Below, piece by piece: positions 6,202 through 15,050 of a stretch of 27,661 nt of DNA. The stretch is taken from the IMG/VR virus record IMGVR_UViG_3300025873_000035, positions 1-27,661 of that record; one strand, written 5' to 3'. The stretch is from a virus. The position numbers and the translations under genes were made by a program. The notes beneath the pieces are model-generated. The model was not told where the DNA came from and ran no database searches. It worked only from the letters and a program-made list of their open reading frames with translations. The stretch's first letter is position 1. Each line of letters starts with the position of its first letter.

Positions 6202-8637
6202 ATGAAAGAGGTAAACATTAACATATCGGCTGCCGGTTTTCCTAGTCAACTTGTGTCGGATAGTGAGAAGGCGACTGATGAGTTTGGACTTCAGATAGGG
6301 CAGGCTATTCAATACGAGTGGTTTAAAAAGGATTCAAATTCTTGTAGATATTACGACCAATGGAGAGATTTCCATAAGTTAAGATTATATGCAAGAGGTG
6401 AGCAGTCTGTAGCGAAGTATAAGAATGAGTTAGCCATAGATGGGGACTTATCTTATTTGAATTTAGATTGGACACCCGTTCCTATACTATCTAAGTTTGT
6501 TGATATTGTAGTAAATGGAATGTCAGACAGGCTTTTTAAAGTTAATGCCTACGCAGAGGATGCTATGTCTCAGTCTAAGAGGAGCATATATCAAGACATG
6601 ATAGAGGGGCAGATGGCTGCTAAGGACGTGCTTACAACTATTCAGGAGAAGTCGGGGATGAATCCGTTTACAATGAATCCTGATGACCTTCCTGAAAATG
6701 ACGAGGAGCTTTCCTTGTATATGAATTTAAACTACAAGCCTGCTATTGAGATAGCAGAGGAGGAGGCTATTAATACTTTATTTGCTGAAAATAAATACGT
6801 TGACCTTAGGAAAAGGTTTGATTACGATTTAACTGTATTAGGTGTAAGTGTAGCAAAGCACGAGTTCCTTCCCGGAGCAGGTGTAAAAGTTAGCTATGTA
6901 GACCCTGCAAATGTTATATACAGTTACACTGAAGACCCTCACTTTAAAGATTGTTTTTATTGGGGGGAAGTTAAAACCATCCCAATCATTGAGCTTAATA
7001 AGATTGACACATCATTAACTAACGAGGATTTAGAGAAGATTTCTAAATACAGCCAAAGTTGGTACAATTATTATAATACAGCTCAATTTTCTGATAACGA
7101 TATTTTCCGTAAAGATACAGCTACAGTAATGTACTTCAACTATAAGACTACCAATAAGATAGTCTACAAGAAGAAGTCTTATGATAATGGTAACTCTAAA
7201 ATGATAGAGAAGGATGACCAATTTAACCCACCTACAGAAATGATGGAGGAGGGTAATTTTGAGAAAGTTGAAAGGACTATTGATGTTTGGTATGAGGGAG
7301 TTATGGTTATGGGAACTAACATAATCCTTAAGTGGGAGTTGGCGGAGAATATGGTTAGACCTAAGTCTGCTAGTCAACACGCTATACCGAATTATGTTGC
7401 TGTTGCCCCTAGGATGTATAAGGGAGCGATTGAGTCATTAGTAAGAAGAATGATTCCTTTTGCAGACTTAATACAAATAACTCACTTAAAACTACAGCAG
7501 GTTATATCTAAGGTAGTCCCTGATGGTGTATTTATAGATGCCGATGGATTAAATGAGATTGACCTTGGGACAGGTAACGCATATAATCCCGAAGACGCTT
7601 TAAGGCTGTACTTTCAAACAGGTAGTGTTATTGGTAGAAGCTATACGCAAGATGGTGACTACAATCAAGGTAAAGTACCTATCACTCAGCTAACATCAAA
7701 TTCAGGGGCTAGCAAGACTCAAATGCTTATAGGTAACTATAATCATTACTTAGGAATGATACGTGCTGTAACAGGCTTAAATGAAGCGAGAGACGGCTCT
7801 ACTCCTGACCCTAACTCTTTGGTTGGTGTTCAGAAGTTAGCAGCGTTAAACTCTAATACTGCAACAAGGCATATACTTGATGCAAGTCTTTATATGTATA
7901 GGTCGTTAGCTGAGGCTTTAACTTATAGAGTGGCTGATGTCTTAGAGTACGCAGACTTTAAAGATGAATTTGCTAATCAGATTGGAAAGTATAATGTTTC
8001 TATACTTAAAGATATTAGTGAATTATACATATATGACTTCGGAATCTTTATAGAGGTCTCTCCTGATGAGGAAGAGAAAGCTCAGCTAGAAGCAAACATA
8101 CAGATGGCTCTATCTAAGGGCGATATAAATCTTGAAGATGCAATTGATATTAGAGAGCTTAGGAATCTTAAACTAGCTAATCAGCTACTTAAGGTTAAGA
8201 GAGTTAAGAAGCAAGAGCGTGATGAAAAAATGGCTATGCAGCAACAAGCTATAACGGCACAGCAACAAATAAAATCACAGCAGCTAGCTTCTCAGACAGC
8301 CATGCAAAAGATTCAAGCAGAATCTCAGGCGAAGATGCAAATCAAGCAAGCCGAGATTGCATTTGAGATTGAGAAGATGAATAATGAGGCTAAGCTTAAG
8401 GCTGTGCTTATGGATAAAGAGTTTGATTTAAATATGAGATTAAGAGGTATATCTGAGAGTGCTTTACAAGAAAGAGAGACTCAAAGAGAGGGAGCGAAGA
8501 GTTCTCGTATTAGTCAGCAGAATACAGAACAGAGCAAGTTAATTTCTCAACGGAAGAATAATTTACCTCCTATGACTTTTGAATCGAATGAGGATAGCTT
8601 AGATGGGTTTGACTTATCAGAGTTTAGCCCAAGGTAA
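6202..8637 (+). CDS. Portal protein
   Basis: An 811-aa protein that should form the twelve-subunit ring at the DNA-entry vertex. Typical portal blocks are visible: YARGEQSVAKYK (residues 63-74), LDWTPVPILSKFVDIVVNGM (88-107), and a mid-section with VGVQKLAALNSNTATRHI. From about 670 to 755 a long Gln/Lys/Glu-rich helix forms the coiled coil or barrel seen in podovirus and crAss-like portals. It starts directly after the terminase stop without a gap. The tail (GFDLSEFSPR) ends before a promoter-containing gap. The family call rests on these blocks and on the terminase-portal-scaffold-capsid order. Confidence 0.9.
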   Translation: MKEVNINISAAGFPSQLVSDSEKATDEFGLQIGQAIQYEWFKKDSNSCRYYDQWRDFHKLRLYARGEQSVAKYKNELAIDGDLSYLNLDWTPVPILSKFVDIVVNGMSDRLFKVNAYAEDAMSQSKRSIYQDMIEGQMAAKDVLTTIQEKSGMNPFTMNPDDLPENDEELSLYMNLNYKPAIEIAEEEAINTLFAENKYVDLRKRFDYDLTVLGVSVAKHEFLPGAGVKVSYVDPANVIYSYTEDPHFKDCFYWGEVKTIPIIELNKIDTSLTNEDLEKISKYSQSWYNYYNTAQFSDNDIFRKDTATVMYFNYKTTNKIVYKKKSYDNGNSKMIEKDDQFNPPTEMMEEGNFEKVERTIDVWYEGVMVMGTNIILKWELAENMVRPKSASQHAIPNYVAVAPRMYKGAIESLVRRMIPFADLIQITHLKLQQVISKVVPDGVFIDADGLNEIDLGTGNAYNPEDALRLYFQTGSVIGRSYTQDGDYNQGKVPITQLTSNSGASKTQMLIGNYNHYLGMIRAVTGLNEARDGSTPDPNSLVGVQKLAALNSNTATRHILDASLYMYRSLAEALTYRVADVLEYADFKDEFANQIGKYNVSILKDISELYIYDFGIFIEVSPDEEEKAQLEANIQMALSKGDINLEDAIDIRELRNLKLANQLLKVKRVKKQERDEKMAMQQQAITAQQQIKSQQLASQTAMQKIQAESQAKMQIKQAEIAFEIEKMNNEAKLKAVLMDKEFDLNMRLRGISESALQERETQREGAKSSRISQQNTEQSKLISQRKNNLPPMTFESNEDSLDGFDLSEFSPR

Positions 8638-8665
8638 TCCGTCTAAAATATAAATAAATTTTGTT

Positions 8666-8673
8666 TAACTTTG
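8666..8673 (+). promoter_or_regulatory. -7 box (TAACTTTG) for scaffold and capsid genes
   Basis: A perfect match to the Bacteroidota -7 consensus TAnnTTTG in the 52-base gap after the portal gene, 16 bases before the ATG at 8690. No convincing -33 TTTG lies at the usual distance. Position ahead of the two most highly needed head genes supports function. Confidence 0.6.
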
Positions 8674-8689
8674 CATAAACTCAAATCAA

Positions 8690-9790
8690 ATGGAAATTAA
8701 AGTAAAGTCATTAGAGGCTGTAGAACAGAAATCAACAGCAGAAATTGAAGAGGGATTACTTCAGAAGCATGAAGAATCCGTAGAGGGTACAGATAACGGC
8801 AATGAAGTAGGGGCAGGCAATGATAGTTCTGAATCTACCCAAGAGCAAGAAGAGGTACAGGGAATAACTGAAGAGCAAGTTCTTTCACATATTAGAGAAA
8901 GGTATAATAAGGAGATTACATCAGTAGATGAGTTGTTCGAAGAGCGTGAGGCTCAAGAAGAATTACCTGAAGATGTGGCTGCTTATTTTAAATATAAAAA
9001 AGAAACGGGAAGAGGTATTAGCGATTACGTTAAGTTACAGCGTGATTTTAATGATATGAATCCTGATGATTTAATAAGAGAATATCTTAAGACAACTGAG
9101 ACTGCTCTTGATGATGATGACATACAATCATTAATGGAAGAGTATTCTTACGATGAAGACTTAGATGATGAGTCTGATATTAAGAAGATTAAGATATCTA
9201 AGAAAAAAGCTATTGCTAAGGCTAAGAATTTTTTCAATGAGCAAAAAGACATTTACAAGCAACCCCTTGAGTCAAGGGCGGAAGCTTTGTCTAACGGCGA
9301 ACAGGAACAATACCAAGCTTATAAGCAATACTTAAATGAGGCTGTTACGCAACAGGAGGAGACTAAACGTAAGTCTGATTGGTTTACCAAAAAGACTGAT
9401 GAGGTATTCAACAATGAGTTCAAAGGTTTTGAGTTCAATATTGGGGAAGACCAATTAACATTTAGTCCCGGAAATGCAGATGACATTAGAAAAGCTCAAC
9501 TTTCGCCTATGAATTTTGTTAACAAATACTTAGACGATAAAGGGTTAATGAATGACGCTGCAGGATACCATAGAGCGTTAGCAGTCGCAATGAATCCTGA
9601 GAAGTTTGCTCAATTTTTTTATGAGCAAGGAAGGTCAAGTGCAACGGAAGACGTTATGAGAAAGACAAAAAATATAAATATGACTACTCGTAACGCCCCT
9701 ATGTCAACACCTAAATCGGGGACGCAGTTTAAATCTTTAAATGATGATTCAGGTCGAGGTTTAAAGATTAGAAGTATTAAAAGAAAATAA
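8690..9790 (+). CDS. Capsid scaffold protein
   Basis: A 366-aa, strongly acidic, largely helical and disordered protein, with a Glu/Gln/Ser-rich stretch over residues 20-65 and DDDD-type clusters near 140-160. The C-terminus is basic (GRGLKIRSIKRK), the usual capsid-binding end of scaffold proteins. It sits between portal and major capsid genes, the classic place. It would guide capsid assembly and then leave or be degraded. No protease domain is seen, so release without cleavage, or by another protein, must be assumed. The call is from composition and order rather than strict homology. Confidence 0.75.
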   Translation: MEIKVKSLEAVEQKSTAEIEEGLLQKHEESVEGTDNGNEVGAGNDSSESTQEQEEVQGITEEQVLSHIRERYNKEITSVDELFEEREAQEELPEDVAAYFKYKKETGRGISDYVKLQRDFNDMNPDDLIREYLKTTETALDDDDIQSLMEEYSYDEDLDDESDIKKIKISKKKAIAKAKNFFNEQKDIYKQPLESRAEALSNGEQEQYQAYKQYLNEAVTQQEETKRKSDWFTKKTDEVFNNEFKGFEFNIGEDQLTFSPGNADDIRKAQLSPMNFVNKYLDDKGLMNDAAGYHRALAVAMNPEKFAQFFYEQGRSSATEDVMRKTKNINMTTRNAPMSTPKSGTQFKSLNDDSGRGLKIRSIKRK

Positions 9791-9809
9791 ATTTTAAAAA
9801 AACAAAAAA

Positions 9810-11207
9810 ATGGCAGTAGATGTATCACCGGGCTATGACTTACAACCTAGCTCAGAGCAAGTTGCTTTAGCGAGTAACTATATTACAAACTTTGATTTCT
9901 TGAATCAGTATCTTCCTGATACTTATGAAAAGGAATTTGAAAGATACGGTAATCGTACCGTAGCATCTTTTCTACGTTTAGTAGGAGCAGAGATGCCCTC
10001 TAACTCAGACCTTATTAAGTGGGCTGAGCAAGGAAGATTACATACTAAATACACAAGCTGTGCTTCGGATGGGGCAGCAGCAGCAGACACTGCAACTATT
10101 ACGGTATCCGATTCCGGAGTTACAGGTATCGCCGTTCGTGTAGGGAATACAGTTATGATTTCCGATAATGCAGGAGCAGGAAGCAACAAAGCAATTGTTA
10201 CTGACGTAAATACTAGCGCAGGAACTTTCGATGTTTCTTACTATGAAGCCGCCGGACAAGTAGGTGGTACAGGTCTCACTAGAACTGTATTTATTTATGG
10301 GTCTGAATTTGGAAAAGGAACAACCGGGATGGAAGGCTCTTTAGAGTCTGAAGACGTATTCTTTGACAACAAGCCTATTATCCTTAAAGATAAGTACTCT
10401 GTATCAGGTTCTGATATGGCACAAATCGGATGGGTTGAGGTTACTACAGAGAATGGAGCAGCAGGATACCTTTGGTATTTAAAGTCAGAGCACGAGACTC
10501 GTCTACGTTTTGATGATTACTTAGAGACAGCTATGTTGGAAGCAGTTCCTGCAGAAGCAGATTCAGGGGCAATTTTAGAAACAGGTATTGCAGGTTCTGA
10601 TGGCGTATTCTATGTAGTTAAAAATAGAGGTAATGTATGGTCGGGAGCAAACCCAACTACTTTAGCAAACTTCGATACTGTCATCCAACGTCTTGACAAG
10701 CAAGGTTCTATCGAAGAGAATGTTATCTTTGTTGACCGTCAGTTTGGGTTCGATATTGATGATATGCTAGCAGCTCAAAACTCTTACGGAGGAAGTGGTA
10801 CTTCATACGGTCTATTTGATAATGACAAGGATATGGCGTTGAACTTAGGATTCACAGGATTCCGAAGAGGATACGACTTCTACAAGTCTGATTGGAAATA
10901 TTTAAACGACCCTACAATGCGTGGTGGGCTTTCGTCTATTGCAGATTCAGGCTTCATCAATGGGCTTTTAGTTCCTGCAGGTTCGACTACAGTGTATGAC
11001 CAAGTGTTAGGAAAGAACGCTAAGCGACCTTACTTACACGTGCGTTACCGTGCTTCAGAAACTGAAGACAGACGTTACAAGACTTGGATTACAGGTTCAG
11101 CAGGTGGTGCTTCTACCTCTGACTTAGATGCAATGGAGGTTAACTTTTTGTCTGAGAGAGCTGTATGTACCTTAGGGGCAAACAACTTCTTCTTATTCGA
11201 ATCGTAG
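9810..11207 (+). CDS. Major capsid protein (HK97-like fold)
   Basis: A 465-aa capsid subunit. The N-terminus reads MAVDVSPGYDLQPSSEQVAL. Residues about 76-165 form a beta-rich inserted segment with VRVGNTVMISD and YGSEFGKGTTGM at its end. The body carries LKSEHETRLRFDDYLETAML, and the C-terminus has HVRYRASETEDRR, KTWITGSAGG and FLSERAVCTLGANNFF. The last blocks match my memory of capsid proteins of crAss-like and related marine phages. The leader is TTTTAAAAAAACAAAAAA, an A-rich start typical for strong translation in Bacteroidota. A strong terminator follows directly, so this ends the scaffold-capsid unit. Confidence 0.9.
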   Translation: MAVDVSPGYDLQPSSEQVALASNYITNFDFLNQYLPDTYEKEFERYGNRTVASFLRLVGAEMPSNSDLIKWAEQGRLHTKYTSCASDGAAAADTATITVSDSGVTGIAVRVGNTVMISDNAGAGSNKAIVTDVNTSAGTFDVSYYEAAGQVGGTGLTRTVFIYGSEFGKGTTGMEGSLESEDVFFDNKPIILKDKYSVSGSDMAQIGWVEVTTENGAAGYLWYLKSEHETRLRFDDYLETAMLEAVPAEADSGAILETGIAGSDGVFYVVKNRGNVWSGANPTTLANFDTVIQRLDKQGSIEENVIFVDRQFGFDIDDMLAAQNSYGGSGTSYGLFDNDKDMALNLGFTGFRRGYDFYKSDWKYLNDPTMRGGLSSIADSGFINGLLVPAGSTTVYDQVLGKNAKRPYLHVRYRASETEDRRYKTWITGSAGGASTSDLDAMEVNFLSERAVCTLGANNFFLFES

Positions 11208-11216
11208 TATATTTAA

Positions 11217-11253
11217 AAAGAGAGTCCGTTTGAACGGACTCTCTTTATTTTTT
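11217..11253 (+). terminator. Strong intrinsic terminator after the capsid gene
   Basis: A perfect 14-bp inverted repeat, AAAGAGAGTCCGTT at 11217-11230 and AACGGACTCTCTTT at 11233-11246, with the turn at TG. ATTTTTT follows. It begins ten bases after the capsid stop. Confidence 0.92.
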
Positions 11254-11272
11254 AAATTCAAATTAAATTCAA

Positions 11273-12025
11273 ATGAAAAAAACAGTAGAGTATACAGATA
11301 AGCAGTATAAGTTAGTAGGTCAATCTACCCCGCTAACATTTATTCTAACATCAAGAAGCACAAGAAGAGTTCCGTTATTATGGTTTGACGAGAAAGAGGG
11401 AGTTAATAAACCACTTCGATATGCCCGTAACCAAAAGAGTCCTTTTGAGGATGAGCAAGATGGGAACGCAATATTAGAGCCTATTATATTTGAAGACGGG
11501 TTCTTAACTGTTCCAAAAAACAACCAAGTTTTACAAAAGTTTTTAGAGGTACACCCTTCAAATGGAATTAAGTATTCATTAATTGATAAAGCTAAAGAGG
11601 CTATTGATGTTGTTGAGGACCTTAATCTAGAGGTTGACGCTTTAATAGCAGCTCGTGAGTTATCTATTGACCAAGTTGAGGCTATTACTCGTGTAGCATT
11701 TGGTACAGACCCTAGATTAATAACGTCATCTGAACTTCGGAGAGACATTATTTTATTTGCTAAGAAAGACCCTAAAGGGTTCTTAGATTTGGTTGGAGAT
11801 GCTTCTTTACATATTGACTCAAAGGTGCAGTCATTCTTTGATAATAGCATTTTAACTTTTAGAAAAAATAAGAAAGAGGTATTCTTTAATACCCCAAGTA
11901 ATAAGAAGAGAATGCTCGTCATCCCATTTGGTGAAGACCCACTATATGTGGTATCTTCATATCTACAGAGTGATGAAGGGTTAGAGGTCTTAGAGTTTTT
12001 AGAAAAGGTCTCAGAGACTAAGTAG
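11273..12025 (+). CDS. Unknown head-region protein
   Basis: A 250-aa protein starting MKKTVEYTDKQYKLVGQSTP. The first 110 residues hold conserved-looking blocks (VPLLWFDEKEGVNKPLRYAR, NQKSPFEDEQDGNAI, VPKNNQVLQKFLEVHP) that I recall from unassigned proteins next to capsid genes in Bacteroidota phages. Residues 110-175 are helical, and the end includes MLVIPFGEDPLYVVSSYLQS. No enzyme motif is seen. It lies alone between a terminator at 11217-11253 and another at 12029-12060, so it may be expressed at its own level. A capsid-accessory or vertex protein is plausible but unproven. Confidence 0.75.
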   Translation: MKKTVEYTDKQYKLVGQSTPLTFILTSRSTRRVPLLWFDEKEGVNKPLRYARNQKSPFEDEQDGNAILEPIIFEDGFLTVPKNNQVLQKFLEVHPSNGIKYSLIDKAKEAIDVVEDLNLEVDALIAARELSIDQVEAITRVAFGTDPRLITSSELRRDIILFAKKDPKGFLDLVGDASLHIDSKVQSFFDNSILTFRKNKKEVFFNTPSNKKRMLVIPFGEDPLYVVSSYLQSDEGLEVLEFLEKVSETK

Positions 12026-12028
12026 TAT

Positions 12029-12060
12029 AAAGAGGGAGCAGAAACGCTTCCTTTTTTTTT
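12029..12060 (+). terminator. Intrinsic terminator after the 250-aa head-region gene
   Basis: A hairpin with arms AAAGAGGGAGC and GCTTCCTTTTT (one G-T pair in the core and one further out) around a six-base loop AGAAAC, running into a tract of ten T. It starts four bases after the stop codon and runs straight into a promoter box. Confidence 0.8.
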
Positions 12061-12062
12061 AT

Positions 12063-12070
12063 TATCTTTG
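12063..12070 (+). promoter_or_regulatory. -7 box (TATCTTTG) for the modular surface genes
   Basis: A perfect TAnnTTTG match three bases after the terminator T tract and 27 bases before the ATG at 12098. The terminator hairpin occupies the place where a -33 element would lie. Confidence 0.6.
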
Positions 12071-12097
12071 TGCATATTAATAGTCTAATATTAAGAG

Positions 12098-13438
12098 ATG
12101 GCAAAATTTTTAGGTGTACCAAATAGAATGTCAAATGGAGCTTTCACTGAGTTCGCCACCACGGGTGCTGAGTTAGTTGTAAACGGGGACTTCTCATTTG
12201 GGACTGACCAATGGACTGCTACTAATGCTACATTAACAGAATCAGGAGGAGAATTAACTGTAACTGAAACGGGTGGCACGTTATATGGCGAGGCAAAGCA
12301 ATCCGTACCTATAGAAAAAGGTAAGGCTTATGTTGTGACTGTGACTCTTAAGTCCGAGGCTTTAAATGCTGTTGATGTTGAGATAACTTCAGGGTCAAGT
12401 GTTGGGGGTGGTATGTTTGTTGATGGAACAGCTACAACATCTACAGCTTTTGTAACTCAGCAATATAGATTTGCAGCATACACCGATACAGCAGGTATAT
12501 CATTAAGGGCTATAACTACTACTATCGACGAGACAGGGGTGTTTAGCGAAATCTCTATAAAGGAAGCACTTTATAGTATTAGTGATGACGAGTCGGTTGT
12601 TAATGGTGATTTTATCACTGACACGGATTGGACTAAAAATGGTGGAGCTACAATTACAGGAGGTGCAGCCTACATACCTACAGGAGGTGCGTGGGTATCT
12701 CAAGGTATTGGTGCAGAAGTAGGACGAATCTATAACTACACTTTAGTAGTCAAATCAGATGCGGGAGCGGGTGCTTTGGAGATTATTAGCGACCTTGTAG
12801 TTGAACATTATGAAAGCATACCATCCGCTTACACCACCTATACGGGTACTTTTATAGCGGGTGATGGTGATATTAAATTACGAGAAGAGGGTGATGGCGG
12901 CGGAGTTTATGTTGACAGCTTATCAGTAAAAGCTGCAGTATATAACAACTTACAATCTACAGGGGAAAGCTTCCTTACTACAGCTAAGGTTGGAGATGTT
13001 GTATTTAACACCTCTGATAATACTGAGGCGGTTGTAACTGAAGTGGTTGATGATAATACGTTAACGCTATCTAATGAGAACTTATCTTTTGAGAAGAGCG
13101 GTAGTAAATCTTGGACAACATTCGCCGCTAATGGAGACACGAGAGGGAATACTATCTTTAAGATAGACGACTTTATGATGTCAAATTATGATTTATCTAC
13201 TGCCTTCTCTAACACTACTTGGTTTTTCTTTTCAGGAGGAGTGTACGCAAGTAAGCTTGTGTTTACATCTCTAAATATGGCTACTGACTCTGAGTTTGTC
13301 TCAAATGTTATAGAGAGAAACATTGAAGTACTTAATAGTAAGTCTGCAACCGTAACAAGATTAGATATACCTTTAAATGAATTTAGGGATAGTATATATA
13401 ATGAGGTTTTAGCAATATCCACGATAACAACATCTTAA
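12098..13438 (+). CDS. Modular virion surface protein with two carbohydrate-binding-like modules
   Basis: A 446-aa protein starting MAKFLGVPNRMSNGAF. Residues about 24-157 and 164-280 are two jelly-roll modules of the CBM type, opening VVNGDF and closing with EISIKEA or DSLSVKAA strands. Residues 290-335 contain a small beta unit (VGDVVFNTSDN, VVDDNTLTLSNE). The C-terminus carries LDIPLNEFRDSIYNEVLAIS, related to the end of the next gene. The N- and C-terminal parts look like the original small virion protein, with modules added between. It likely sits on the particle surface and may bind glycans. It follows a -7 box and is co-transcribed with its paralogue 12 bases downstream. Confidence 0.7.
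   Translation: MAKFLGVPNRMSNGAFTEFATTGAELVVNGDFSFGTDQWTATNATLTESGGELTVTETGGTLYGEAKQSVPIEKGKAYVVTVTLKSEALNAVDVEITSGSSVGGGMFVDGTATTSTAFVTQQYRFAAYTDTAGISLRAITTTIDETGVFSEISIKEALYSISDDESVVNGDFITDTDWTKNGGATITGGAAYIPTGGAWVSQGIGAEVGRIYNYTLVVKSDAGAGALEIISDLVVEHYESIPSAYTTYTGTFIAGDGDIKLREEGDGGGVYVDSLSVKAAVYNNLQSTGESFLTTAKVGDVVFNTSDNTEAVVTEVVDDNTLTLSNENLSFEKSGSKSWTTFAANGDTRGNTIFKIDDFMMSNYDLSTAFSNTTWFFFSGGVYASKLVFTSLNMATDSEFVSNVIERNIEVLNSKSATVTRLDIPLNEFRDSIYNEVLAISTITTS
12167..12568 (+). other. Jelly-roll module 1 of the 446-aa surface protein
   Basis: Residues 24-157. It opens ELVVNGDFSFGTDQWTA and closes GVFSEISIKEA. The layout (NGDF, a Trp, alternating strands, a final D/E-x-S-I/V strand) is the usual shape of CBM4/9-like or galactose-binding-like folds. 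Boundaries are by eye. Confidence 0.6.
12587..12937 (+). other. Jelly-roll module 2 of the 446-aa surface protein
   Basis: Residues 164-280. It opens ESVVNGDFITDTDWTKNG and closes GVYVDSLSVKAA. It is diverged from module 1 apart from the opening and closing motifs. Confidence 0.6.
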
Positions 13439-13450
13439 GACTAAATAGTA

Positions 13451-14995
13451 ATGGCAAAATTTTTAAAACTTAATAAGGCTTATCAAATAAATCACCTTTT
13501 AGATAACCCTGACTTTGACGAGTATGGTCCTGAAGCGGTTACTAATGGTGATTTTAGCGACGGAATAACGGGATGGTCTCCTGCTGATTCCGGCTCACAT
13601 ATATCTATATCCGACGGTGAACTAAAAGTCACTAACCGTGATAGCACTGCATCAATGGCTACTACTAGTGTAACTATAGTGGATGGTAAGACGTATTCAG
13701 TAACCTATAAAAGCTCTCAAGGAAATTCTTCTAGTGCTATATCTAGTATGGGGTTTGGCTCTACAGCGGGGAATATGAGCCTATCGGGGCAGTCTACAGC
13801 GATAAGTTTTGATAGCAATGGGGTTCACACCCATACTTGGCTAGCCACCTTATCAGGCGTTGTTTATTTTACGTTAAAAATTGATTCGACAACAGAGGAT
13901 GACTATATGCTCTTTGATGATGTTTCTATAAAAGAGTCAGGAGATGTACAGACTGTAGAGAACGGGTGGTTTTCAGGTGTGGTAAATGGAGCTATTTCAG
14001 ATTCATACCCTACTGACCAATGGGACACTTACATTCCGGGCGGTGTTCCGACCACATCGGCGATTGAATCCGAAAAACTTACTATAGATACCGCTTTTAC
14101 TAATAGTGGTGCGGCACTTTCTGTACCAACAGTTAGTGGTGCAGAGTATAGGCTTACTATTGATTCTGTTACGAAAATTAGTGGTAACGACTTAGGTCCT
14201 GCTACAGTAAATATTAATTTGATTGGAAATGTAGACTGTACAGACGGTTCAGCAGACTTCGTATTTACGGCTGTAGGAGACACTTCAACTATATATTTTA
14301 GAGCAGGGAACAATAATTCAGGAAAGGTCACGTATAAAGGAATATCTGTAACGGCTACAAATAAATTTGCTAATGATTGGACAAGAGCAAGTTCGGGAGT
14401 ATCTGAGTCGGGGAATATGTTTGACTTTAATTTCGCCAATAACACTTTAACAATGAGTAGCCCTACCGATTCGGTGTATGTTATGAAAAACACAGGGGCT
14501 GTAACTAGTGGCGAGAACTATGCTGTTAATTTCAATGTAAGGTCAATCAGCGGAACGCCTACAGTGCAAATTTATAATGGCAGCACTTATCTAACTGTTA
14601 TTCCTAAAGAAGGAGATAATAAGTTTCTATTTGATATGGGTGGCTCAGGAGCACAAGACCTTTCTTTTGGAATTAAAAGTGACGACTCGGCAGACTACAT
14701 AATTCTTAATAGCATAGATTTAAGTTTAATTAAGAATCAACCTAAGCTAATAGGTATTGATACTATTACAAGGGTTGATGCTCCCGATACAAATACTGTC
14801 GATTTGCTTTATACGAATACTCCAAGTGGTAGTGATTTTCTCTCTATCACATATGACGGAGAAAGTGCGTCCTCTGTTTTTCAAATGAGAAACTTCTTTC
14901 AAGACAGTATTACTAGACTATCCGCCTTTAGCGACACAAATAAAATCCTTAACATTAATCCTCCTGTGGATATTGAAGATATTATAGCGGGGTAA
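13451..14995 (+). CDS. Modular virion surface protein with three carbohydrate-binding-like modules
   Basis: A 514-aa paralogue of the preceding gene. It starts MAKFLKLNKAYQINHLL, and its first 15 bases are identical to those of the neighbour. Modules lie at about residues 27-163 (opens AVTNGDF, closes FDDVSIKES), 166-302 (opens TVENGWF, closes YKGISVTAT) and 303-428 (weaker start, closes LNSIDLSLIK). The C-terminal 85 residues (ITRVDAPDTNTVDLLY, then FFQDSITRLSAFS) correspond to the end of the neighbour. It probably forms a surface decoration or fibre able to bind polysaccharide on the host. A weaker terminator follows. The ligand is unknown. Confidence 0.7.
   Translation: MAKFLKLNKAYQINHLLDNPDFDEYGPEAVTNGDFSDGITGWSPADSGSHISISDGELKVTNRDSTASMATTSVTIVDGKTYSVTYKSSQGNSSSAISSMGFGSTAGNMSLSGQSTAISFDSNGVHTHTWLATLSGVVYFTLKIDSTTEDDYMLFDDVSIKESGDVQTVENGWFSGVVNGAISDSYPTDQWDTYIPGGVPTTSAIESEKLTIDTAFTNSGAALSVPTVSGAEYRLTIDSVTKISGNDLGPATVNINLIGNVDCTDGSADFVFTAVGDTSTIYFRAGNNNSGKVTYKGISVTATNKFANDWTRASSGVSESGNMFDFNFANNTLTMSSPTDSVYVMKNTGAVTSGENYAVNFNVRSISGTPTVQIYNGSTYLTVIPKEGDNKFLFDMGGSGAQDLSFGIKSDDSADYIILNSIDLSLIKNQPKLIGIDTITRVDAPDTNTVDLLYTNTPSGSDFLSITYDGESASSVFQMRNFFQDSITRLSAFSDTNKILNINPPVDIEDIIAG
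13529..14734 (+). other. Three consecutive jelly-roll modules in the 514-aa surface protein
   Basis: The three modules take up 13529-13939, 13946-14356 and 14357-14734. The first two share the NGDF/NGWF opening and the D-V/I-S-V/I closing strand. The third lacks a clear NGDF (FANDWTRASSGVSESG) but keeps the length and the closing IDLSL strand. Borders are approximate. Confidence 0.5.
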
Positions 14996-15017
14996 TGTGA
15001 TGATATAATATACTACT

Positions 15018-15047
15018 AAAGGGCTCTATGGGGGCTCTTTTTTTTTT
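15018..15047 (+). terminator. Weaker intrinsic terminator after the surface genes
   Basis: Arms AAAGGGCT (15018-15025) and GGCTCTTT (15033-15040) pair with two G-T pairs around a seven-base loop. The second arm runs into a tract of ten T (15038-15047). The stem is modest, but the T tract and gap position fit a terminator. Confidence 0.6.
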
Positions 15048-15050
15048 GCG

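Noticed and set aside
11320-12075. A 251-aa open frame on the minus strand
   Set aside because: It lies wholly opposite the 250-aa head-region gene, crosses the terminator, and has a Ser-rich composition typical of antisense reading. All other genes are on the plus strand.
14029-14493. A 154-aa open frame on the minus strand inside the 514-aa surface gene
   Set aside because: The plus-strand frame is continuous with recognisable modules. The reverse frame has no start context or neighbours.
15011-15050. GGGCTCT repeated on both sides of TATGG, read as a small direct repeat or attachment site
   Set aside because: It is better explained as the arms of a G-T-containing hairpin leading into a T tract. 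No integrase or site-specific recombination gene is near.
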